From Mariniphaga sp041687215 (lineage in GTDB: Bacteria > Bacteroidota > Bacteroidia > Bacteroidales > Prolixibacteraceae), in NCBI RefSeq assembly GCF_041687215.1, contig NZ_JAWLCI010000005.1, positions 62,001-126,000 of the forward strand: a DNA stretch of 64,000 nucleotides, written 5' to 3'. The translations under genes and the position numbers were made by a program. The notes below the pieces were generated by a model. That model had not been told where the DNA came from, ran no database searches, and was given only the letters and a program-made list of their open reading frames with translations. Shown in pieces: positions 42,474 to 48,916 of the stretch (position 1 is its first letter; the number at the start of each line of letters is the position of its first letter).

Positions 42474-43670
42474 ATGGGACCATTAGTACCTTTTATTATA
42501 AGTGAAGAATTTAGTTTGGTAATTGCTTTCTTTTTAGGCATCGCCTTTGGATTTATTCTCGAACAAGCCGGTTTCTCGTCTACAAAAAAACTGGTTGGCC
42601 TTTTTTATGGCTACGATTTTACCGTATTGCGTGTATTTTTCACTGCCGGAATTACAGCCATGGCCGGTGTGCTTTTAATGGGGCATTACGGAATACTCGA
42701 TTTGAGTGTCATTTATGTGAATCCCACATTCCTGAAATCGGCACTTTTAGGCGGAGTGATTATGGGCGCCGGATTTATTATTGGAGGTTTTTGCCCGGGA
42801 ACCAGTGTTTGTGCTCTGGCCATAGGCAAGCTCGATGCGCTGGCTTTCGTTTTTGGAGCCATTCTGGGTGTATGGGGATTTATAGAATCTTTTCCTTTGG
42901 TTGAAAACCTTTACAATGCCAATAATATGGGAATGCTTCGTATTTCCGATTATCTGGGAATGTCAAACATTACATTTGGATTTTTGCTGGCTTTTATTGC
43001 TGTTGGAGCTTTTGTAGCCACCTGGTTTATCGAAAATAAAGTGAATAACCGCGAATCGAAAATTGAACCGGCAAAAAGAAATCGTTATGCACTGGCAGCA
43101 GCATCAGTTTTTGTTGTGCTTGCAGTGGTTGCTTTTTTACCCGGCAAACAGGATATTATAAACATGCGGATTGCCGAGGCCAAACGCCAGCAAATCTGTG
43201 TGTTTAAAGAAATTCCCGCCGATAAACTAGCCGACGAAATTGTAAATCATTATTATGCGTTAAATATAATTGATGTTCGTTCGCCCGAAGAGTTTGAAAA
43301 ATTTCACTTGCCCATGGCCATCAATATTCCTTTTGAAAATATGATGGAGCGGCAGTATGAACCGCTTTTCAGGCAACGGATTAAAACCAACGTTTTTTAT
43401 GCCGACGGCGACACGTTGGTTCGTATGGCTTGTTTGAAGGCAAAATATATTGGCAATTCAGAAAATTTGATTATGCGCGAAAGTGCCGGTGAATTTCAGA
43501 AAATGTTTTATCTGGCTAAAGCGCCACCACCCGAAGCGCCCAAAAACGAATTGCAGGCTTATGTTTTTCGCACCGAATCTGCCCGAAAAATGGATAATCT
43601 GGTTGAAGCGCTGAAAAATATTGGCGCTCCGGTTAAACGCGAAGTGGTTCAGGTAAAAGGTGGCTGCTGA
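42474..43670 (+). CDS. YeeE/YedE half 2 fused to a Cys-less rhodanese-like domain ending in Gly-Gly-Cys
   Basis: A 398-residue fusion. Residues about 1-195 are the YedE second half (GGFCPGTSVCALAIGKLDAL). About 205-225 is an extra membrane helix. About 240-345 is a rhodanese-like domain (LNIIDVRSPEEFEKFHLP). In the catalytic loop NVFYADGDTLVR the Cys is replaced by Ala. The protein ends QVKGGC, as the separate rhodanese-like protein of module A ends QGGC. Other cysteines exist (QQICVF, RMACLK). The fusion implies that in module A too the transporter half and the rhodanese-like protein work as one unit. Confidence 0.87.
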   Translation: MGPLVPFIISEEFSLVIAFFLGIAFGFILEQAGFSSTKKLVGLFYGYDFTVLRVFFTAGITAMAGVLLMGHYGILDLSVIYVNPTFLKSALLGGVIMGAGFIIGGFCPGTSVCALAIGKLDALAFVFGAILGVWGFIESFPLVENLYNANNMGMLRISDYLGMSNITFGFLLAFIAVGAFVATWFIENKVNNRESKIEPAKRNRYALAAASVFVVLAVVAFLPGKQDIINMRIAEAKRQQICVFKEIPADKLADEIVNHYYALNIIDVRSPEEFEKFHLPMAINIPFENMMERQYEPLFRQRIKTNVFYADGDTLVRMACLKAKYIGNSENLIMRESAGEFQKMFYLAKAPPPEAPKNELQAYVFRTESARKMDNLVEALKNIGAPVKREVVQVKGGC

Positions 43671-43690
43671 ACCAATTTTAACGGAAATAA

Positions 43691-43732
43691 AAAAAGCTGC
43701 TCATTCGGTTTTAGCCGTGAGCAGCTTTTTTT
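43691..43732 (+). terminator. Terminator of sulfur module B
   Basis: AAAAAGCTGCTCA and TGAGCAGCTTTTT form a 13-bp stem with a small inner CGG/CCG extension, followed by further T residues. It is nearly symmetric and lies 20 nt after the fusion gene. Confidence 0.85.
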
Positions 43733-43745
43733 GTTTCTTTTTCGG

Positions 43746-43753
43746 TACTTTTG
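43746..43753 (+). promoter_or_regulatory. -7 box of the response regulator gene
   Basis: TACTTTTG matches TAnnTTTG exactly, 22 nt before the ATG. It lies after the terminator, so the regulator is transcribed separately from the sulfur module. Confidence 0.5.
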
Positions 43754-43775
43754 TGGTTTATAAAAATTGAGGAGT

Positions 43776-44939
43776 ATGTCAAAAATTCTTGTTATCGACG
43801 ACGAACGCAGCATTCGAAATACATTAAAAGATATTCTGGAATACGAAAAATACGAGGTCGATTTGGCCGAAGACGGTAAAAAGGGCCTCGAAATGGTGAA
43901 GCAAACCGAGTACGATATTATTCTGTGTGATATTAAAATGCCCGGGATGGATGGCATCGAAGTACTGGAACAACTGAATATTATGGCGCCCGATTCGCCA
44001 GTGGTGATGATTTCTGGGCACGGAAATATTGATACTGCGGTGGAATCTATTAAAAAAGGCGCCTACGATTTTATTGAAAAACCACTGGATTTAAACCGGT
44101 TGCTGATTACTATCCGCAATGCCATGGACAAATCAACTTTGGTGAATGAAACCAAAATTCTGAAAAAGAAAGTCAGCAAGAAATTTGAAATTATAGGGGA
44201 CTCGAAGGCAATAAAAAAGGTGACAGAAATGGCCGATCGTGTGGCACCAACAGATGCGCGTGTTTTAATTACCGGCGCCAACGGTACAGGAAAAGAACTT
44301 GTTGCCCGGCGCATTCACGATCAGAGCAACCGTGCTTCGGGCCCTTTTGTGGAAGTAAACTGTGCGGCAATCCCATCTGAACTGATTGAAAGTGAATTGT
44401 TTGGCCACGAGAAAGGTTCGTTTACCTCGGCAGTAAAACAAAGGATAGGAAAATTTGAACAGGCCAATAAAGGAACCCTTTTTCTCGACGAAATTGGGGA
44501 TATGAGTCTTTCGGCTCAGGCTAAAGTGCTGCGTGCCCTGCAGGAAAACGTTATTACACGGGTTGGTGGCGACAAGCACATTAAAGTGGATGTGCGTGTG
44601 GTGGCTGCTACCAACAAAAACATTTCAGACGAGATTGAAAAAGGAAGGTTTCGGGAAGATTTATACCACCGCTTAAGTGTAATATTAATTCATGTACCTT
44701 CGCTGAACGAACGTTTGGAAGACATTCCTCTGCTCGCCAATCATTTTGTAACCCTTATTTGCAATGAATATGGCATGCCCGAAAAAACGGTTACTGACGA
44801 TGCAATTAAAGAACTGCAAAAAATAACCTGGACTGGCAATATCCGCGAATTTCGAAATGTGATTGAGCGGCTTATTATTTTATGCGACAGGCAAATTACG
44901 GGCGAAGATGTTCAGAAATTTGCTGCACCCCTGAAGTAG
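43776..44939 (+). CDS. Sigma-54-type response regulator lacking the Fis DNA-binding domain
   Basis: A 387-residue protein from the ATG at 43776; a TTG three codons earlier is disfavoured. Residues 1-120 are a receiver domain (phospho-acceptor in LCDIKMPGMDG). Residues about 145-380 are an AAA+ domain (Walker A GANGTGKE, Walker B TLFLDEIGDM). The sigma-54 contact loop, usually GAFTGA, reads GSFTSA. The protein ends within 20 residues of the AAA+ domain, so the C-terminal Fis-type helix-turn-helix of NtrC is missing. No histidine kinase is next to it. Its targets and partner are unknown. Confidence 0.9.
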   Translation: MSKILVIDDERSIRNTLKDILEYEKYEVDLAEDGKKGLEMVKQTEYDIILCDIKMPGMDGIEVLEQLNIMAPDSPVVMISGHGNIDTAVESIKKGAYDFIEKPLDLNRLLITIRNAMDKSTLVNETKILKKKVSKKFEIIGDSKAIKKVTEMADRVAPTDARVLITGANGTGKELVARRIHDQSNRASGPFVEVNCAAIPSELIESELFGHEKGSFTSAVKQRIGKFEQANKGTLFLDEIGDMSLSAQAKVLRALQENVITRVGGDKHIKVDVRVVAATNKNISDEIEKGRFREDLYHRLSVILIHVPSLNERLEDIPLLANHFVTLICNEYGMPEKTVTDDAIKELQKITWTGNIREFRNVIERLIILCDRQITGEDVQKFAAPLK

Positions 44940-44953
44940 AATTTTAATTTAGG

Positions 44954-45913
44954 CTATTCAGGAGTTTCCCATTCATCATTTTCCTTGTCCTGAATGTACG
45001 TTTCAATATGACGGTCGTATTTTACTTCGTAAATATCTTTAATGGTAACAATGATGCCTGTTTCCAAAACACCGCCAAACTTTTCATTCATGGCTGTGCC
45101 AAAAGTTTTCATCGAGGGTGACAGGTTCATGTAGGCATTTATAAGTGGCGGAACATTCTCACCAAACTGGCGAACAGACTGCACAAGAATTCTGTAATCT
45201 TCTTTATAGTCATTCCCGGTAAAAAGAGCATTCATTTCATTTTCGTCGTAATCAAATTCCACCGGGTTTTTCGGATAGACCAGGTTTTCTTTGTCACGGA
45301 AGTATTTCTTGAAAAAATATTGAATCAGATTTCGGGCAATGCTGTGAAAGTGCTGATACATAGTTACTTTTCCGAAAAAATATTTGATTTCAGAATGATC
45401 GACGGTCAATGCGCCCAACCCGTCCCAAAGATTATCGAGCGCAAATAGGGCTTTGGCCCCAGCCTTGCTCGATTGATAAGCTGGTTGAACAAAAGAGCGT
45501 CCCAGTTCCAGTGTGTGCGGAAGAAATTCTTTAATAAACCGTTCAGACAAATTAAAAAGCCTTGATGTAGCCATTTGTATTTCACCATTTTCGTCAACTG
45601 GCGCTTCCGAACACAGGATATAACGGTACCCGCCCAAAATTTCCCGGGCGTCCGGGTCCCAAACAATTAATTGTTTATATGGATTATCTGAAATGTCGAA
45701 GTTGTCAATATCCGTTTCCTTTCCGGTACCTCCACCAGCATCTCTAAAGGTAATCTCTCGTAAACGCCCTATTTCATGCATTAAAGCAGGCGAATCGTGA
45801 TGTGAAATCACATAAATTTCATTTCCACCTTTGTTGGTTTTGCGCAGCATCTTATTGGGTGTCAGTTCGGCTATGATCTGTTCCTTCGGAAGTGGTGCAA
45901 CAATTTCTTTCAT
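44954..45913 (-). CDS. glsB: GNAT-fold N-acyltransferase, probable GlsB (glycine lipid synthesis)
   Basis: A 319-residue protein of the OlsB/hemolysin-like acyltransferase group (IGRLREITFRDAG, LELGRSFVQPAYQ, ALFALDNLWDGLG). In Bacteroides thetaiotaomicron the related GlsB transfers a 3-hydroxy acyl chain to glycine. The gene next to it encodes a PlsC-type acyltransferase, the expected GlsA partner. The last 40 residues are acidic. Function is inferred from similarity and pairing. Confidence 0.75.
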   Translation of the reverse strand: MKEIVAPLPKEQIIAELTPNKMLRKTNKGGNEIYVISHHDSPALMHEIGRLREITFRDAGGGTGKETDIDNFDISDNPYKQLIVWDPDAREILGGYRYILCSEAPVDENGEIQMATSRLFNLSERFIKEFLPHTLELGRSFVQPAYQSSKAGAKALFALDNLWDGLGALTVDHSEIKYFFGKVTMYQHFHSIARNLIQYFFKKYFRDKENLVYPKNPVEFDYDENEMNALFTGNDYKEDYRILVQSVRQFGENVPPLINAYMNLSPSMKTFGTAMNEKFGGVLETGIIVTIKDIYEVKYDRHIETYIQDKENDEWETPE

Positions 45914-45940
45914 TAGTTATAATTTAAATGAAACGGTGTG

Positions 45941-45948
45941 CAAAATTA
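45941..45948 (-). promoter_or_regulatory. Candidate -7 box of glsB
   Basis: TAATTTTG on the minus strand, an exact TAnnTTTG match 27 nt before the ATG. glsB may thus have its own promoter in addition to read-through from glsA. Confidence 0.35.
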
Positions 45949-45982
45949 ACAAAATTGATGAACGGTGATATTGAACGGCCTA

Positions 45983-46837
45983 TTAATTTGTAATTTCAAC
46001 ACGAACGGGCAATTGATAAACTTTTTCTTTTACCCACTCTGCCCATTGCTGGTGTGTTTTGGTTCTGTTGAATACTGTCCAGGGAATGGGCTTTCCAAAA
46101 TAAATGTGTACATCGGTATTCTGATGTCTCATGGTTTCATCGGGCAGAAAAAACATTTCAAGGTTCCATTTTATTTTCAGAAATTTTCTGATGTTGGCAA
46201 TACGGTAAAAACGGTTGCTGTTCCGCCCGCTGACAAATACCGGAATAACATCACGTTTATACTGAATAGCTTTTGTAATGAAATGTTTCTTCCATTCCAA
46301 ATCTGTAATTTTTCCTTTTATTTTTCTGGAGGCCAATCCTGAAGGGAAAATCAGAATCTGAACATCGGAAAGATAGGCTTCGGAGAGAATTCGGGCAACC
46401 TCACGACTGTGCCCGCCATGTTTGTTTACCGGTATAAAAAGCGGTTTTAATTGTGGAATATTCATTAGAATATCATTGGATAAAAATCGGGGTTTCCCTA
46501 ATTTTTCATCCACAGTTTTAAGCAAAAGCATACCATCGAAACCACCCAGTGGATGGTTGCTGGCGAAAATGAATTTGCCCGAATCCGGTACGTTTTCCAG
46601 GCCATGAAGGTAAAGTTTTACATTGAATTCTTCAACAACCTTGTTGATAAAAGCAACTCCTTTCAGGTGACCGTTTTGCTCCAGTAGGTCATTCACAAAA
46701 TCGATGTGCATAATCCGGTTAAAGTACCGGTAAACAAAGCCAGGTATTAAACGAGCCAGCCCCGGACTTTTAGAGGCAAATACCTCACGAATATCTATAG
46801 GTTTGAATGGAACAATTTTTCCCTCTTCATCTGTCAT
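45983..46837 (-). CDS. glsA: PlsC-type O-acyltransferase, probable GlsA (glycine lipid synthesis)
   Basis: A 284-residue member of the lysophospholipid acyltransferase group. The active-site motif reads SNHPLGGFDGM, with five instead of four residues between His and Asp, and the second block is IFPSGLASRK. Paired with the GNAT N-acyltransferase downstream, it fits the enzyme that adds the second, ester-linked acyl chain to make glycine lipids or their derivatives. The pair lies just upstream of the divergent dcw cluster. Confidence 0.75.
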   Translation of the reverse strand: MTDEEGKIVPFKPIDIREVFASKSPGLARLIPGFVYRYFNRIMHIDFVNDLLEQNGHLKGVAFINKVVEEFNVKLYLHGLENVPDSGKFIFASNHPLGGFDGMLLLKTVDEKLGKPRFLSNDILMNIPQLKPLFIPVNKHGGHSREVARILSEAYLSDVQILIFPSGLASRKIKGKITDLEWKKHFITKAIQYKRDVIPVFVSGRNSNRFYRIANIRKFLKIKWNLEMFFLPDETMRHQNTDVHIYFGKPIPWTVFNRTKTHQQWAEWVKEKVYQLPVRVEITN

Positions 46838-47115
46838 TTCACTTCAAATCAATAAAATTCAGGTACAAAATAAAACGATTCGGGAAACATTTGAAGCTTT
46901 TACCATAAAAATATTTTTTGGTTGAGCTAAAACCTGAGTTTAAGTATTTCTTTTTAACCGCTTTGAACAAGGTTTTTCGAGTTATTAACGTTTGTTGAAA
47001 AAATACATGTTGAAAATAATTTGCTGAAAATGTGTTCGTTGATTTATGTGGTGGATACATTTTGAAGATTTTATAAACAGGTCATCAACAATTTTTCAAC
47101 AAAACAGAACTGTAA

Positions 47116-47155
47116 TGTGGTGGAATAAAGTGGAATAAAGTGGAATGTTTTGGAA
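47116..47155 (+). promoter_or_regulatory. MraZ boxes (operator of the dcw cluster)
   Basis: TGGAA occurs at 47121, 47131, 47141 and 47151, exactly every 10 bp, with TGGAATAAAG repeated almost unchanged, and a further TGTGG at 47116. MraZ rings are known to bind TGGGN direct repeats at this period in front of their own gene. The array covers the expected -33 region. Confidence 0.8.
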
Positions 47156-47163
47156 TAAATTCT

Positions 47164-47171
47164 TACTTTTA
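47164..47171 (+). promoter_or_regulatory. Candidate -7 box of mraZ
   Basis: TACTTTTA, one mismatch to TAnnTTTG, 9 bp after the last MraZ repeat and 29 nt before the ATG. Confidence 0.4.
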
Positions 47172-47199
47172 CCGGTAATAAAAAAACTTGCTGAACGAA

Positions 47200-47658
47200 A
47201 TGACAGAATTCACAGGAACATATAACGCAACCATCGACGACAAAGGGCGCATTGTGCTACCGTCGGCCTTCAAGAAGGAGATGGGCGATATGGCCCTGGA
47301 ACCACTTGTTATTGAGCGAAATCTGTTTAAAGACTGTCTGGATATTTACCCTGAGCGCTTTTGGAAAGACCGCGTGGAAGCTTTTAAAAGTACACTCGAT
47401 CCTTTCGATGAAGAAGACGATGAATTCCTTCAGTTTTTTTACGAAAACTTTATTAAAGTGGGCATGGCGGCCAACGGGCGAATCAATATTCCTGCTGAAT
47501 ACCTCGGGTACAGCAAGTTGAAAAAAAATGCCCGGCTGATTGGAATGGGCCTTTCCATTCGCATTTGGGATGTGGATGTTTACCAAAGCCAGCGGATGGA
47601 TAAATCAACATTTGCACAACGGTTCAAGGAGAAAAGAAAACAAAAAACGGCAGAATAA
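47200..47658 (+). CDS. mraZ: Transcriptional regulator / division protein MraZ
   Basis: A 152-residue protein of two SpoVT-AbrB-like halves: TYNATIDDKGRIVLPSAFKK at the start and VGMAANGRINIPAEYLGY later. It forms rings that repress the dcw operon by binding 10-bp direct repeats, which are present upstream. I chose the ATG at 47200; a TTG four codons earlier is less likely. First gene of the dcw cluster; its stop touches the rsmH start. Confidence 0.95.
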   Translation: MTEFTGTYNATIDDKGRIVLPSAFKKEMGDMALEPLVIERNLFKDCLDIYPERFWKDRVEAFKSTLDPFDEEDDEFLQFFYENFIKVGMAANGRINIPAEYLGYSKLKKNARLIGMGLSIRIWDVDVYQSQRMDKSTFAQRFKEKRKQKTAE

Positions 47659-48561
47659 ATGACAAACCTGTATCATATACCGGTTATGCCTTCAGAAAGC
47701 ATTCATGGATTGAATCTGTTTTCAGGGGCGCAGGTTGTCGATGCCACTTTTGGTGGGGGAGGTCATTCCCGTCTTATTCTCAATCAATTGGGCAACGGAA
47801 GGTTGTTTGCCTTTGATCAGGATGAGGATGCGGCCGGAAATGTGATACATGACGACCGGTTTTTTTTTATCAGGCATAACTTCAGGTACCTCAAAAATTT
47901 CCTTCGGTATTACGATGTTCAAAAAGTGAACTCTGTTTTTGCCGATTTGGGGGTGTCGTCGCACGATTTTGATGTGGCGGAACGGGGATTTTCATTCCGG
48001 TTCGATGACAAGCTGGACATGCGAATGAACCGGAAATCAGCCGTTGATGCAGCCGGCTTACTGAACAGTTACGGCGAAGATCAACTGGTGTTCATTTTTA
48101 AAATGTATGGCGAAATAAAAAATGCCCGACGTTTGGTGTCCGAAATTATCAATTTCAGAAACCACCAACCTTTTCAAACCACCGGACAGTTAAAAGAAAT
48201 TGCATCGAAATGTGCTCCCCGAGCCATTGAAAACAAATACCTGGCGCAGGTTTTTCAGGCGCTGCGCATTGAGGTGAACGATGAAATGGAAGCACTGAAA
48301 GAATTTTTGGAAGCTGCTCTTGAAGTACTAAAACCGGGTGGAAGACTGGCTGTAATTACCTACCACAGCCTTGAAGACCGTTTGTGTAAAAATTTTATGA
48401 AAGCGGGGAATTTTGAGGGGAGAGTGGAAAAAGATTTTTATGGAAATGTACAAAGCCCGTTCAAATTGATTAACAGAAAAGTAATCATTCCTCAGCCTGA
48501 AGAAATTGAAAAAAATGTACGCGCACGCAGCGCAAAATTACGCATAGCAGAAAAAGTTTGA
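47659..48561 (+). CDS. rsmH: 16S rRNA (cytosine(1402)-N4)-methyltransferase
   Basis: A 300-residue SAM-dependent methyltransferase acting on the ribosomal P site. HIPVMPSESIHGLN and VVDATFGGGGHS are typical of the family, with the later ADLGVSSHDFDVAERGFSF and YHSLEDRLCKNF. The ATG follows the mraZ stop without a gap. Confidence 0.97.
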   Translation: MTNLYHIPVMPSESIHGLNLFSGAQVVDATFGGGGHSRLILNQLGNGRLFAFDQDEDAAGNVIHDDRFFFIRHNFRYLKNFLRYYDVQKVNSVFADLGVSSHDFDVAERGFSFRFDDKLDMRMNRKSAVDAAGLLNSYGEDQLVFIFKMYGEIKNARRLVSEIINFRNHQPFQTTGQLKEIASKCAPRAIENKYLAQVFQALRIEVNDEMEALKEFLEAALEVLKPGGRLAVITYHSLEDRLCKNFMKAGNFEGRVEKDFYGNVQSPFKLINRKVIIPQPEEIEKNVRARSAKLRIAEKV

Positions 48562-48562
48562 T

Positions 48563-48910
48563 ATGACTGAAAAGACGAAAAATAGCAAAAGAAAACCAGG
48601 GATGAAGTCGTTTTTGGGCGGCACCATCCTTACCGACGAGCGGTTTACAAAACAACTTCCGTTTTTAGGGTTGCTTGCATTTTTCGCTTTGGTGCTCATT
48701 ACAAACCGCAACTGGTCTGAACGCACCATTCGCCAAATTGAAGTAGTGCAGGACACACTTGACGAATTGCGCTCTGAATCGATTACACTTTCGGCCCGTT
48801 TGATGGATGCCAGCCGGCCGTCGGAAGTGATTGAAAAAGTTGAAGAATCCGGGCTTGGCTTGGAAGAACCGGTTCGTCCGCCGCAAAAAATTGTTGTACC
48901 AAAAAAATAA
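48563..48910 (+). CDS. ftsL: FtsL-like cell division protein
   Basis: A 115-residue bitopic membrane protein: a basic cytoplasmic N-terminus, one membrane helix (LPFLGLLAFFALVLI, about residues 33-48) and a periplasmic heptad region (RQIEVVQDTLDELRS). Sequence identity in this family is low, and the assignment rests on topology and position between rsmH and ftsI. Starts 1 nt after rsmH. Confidence 0.85.
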   Translation: MTEKTKNSKRKPGMKSFLGGTILTDERFTKQLPFLGLLAFFALVLITNRNWSERTIRQIEVVQDTLDELRSESITLSARLMDASRPSEVIEKVEESGLGLEEPVRPPQKIVVPKK

Positions 48911-48916
48911 AACAGA

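Larger units (their letters stand above)
46838..47199. other. Divergent intergenic region glsA / mraZ
   Basis: 362 bp without a convincing gene. The left end can hold the glsA promoter (TTATTTTG on the minus strand, 46873-46866, one mismatch). The right end holds the mraZ repeats and promoter. A 73-codon frame on the minus strand (46839-47060) has no family features and is probably chance. Confidence 0.6.

Noticed and set aside
46839..47060. 73-codon minus-strand frame upstream of glsA
   Set aside because: AT-driven composition rich in Phe, Lys and Asn, no recognisable motif, and it occupies the region where the glsA promoter is expected.
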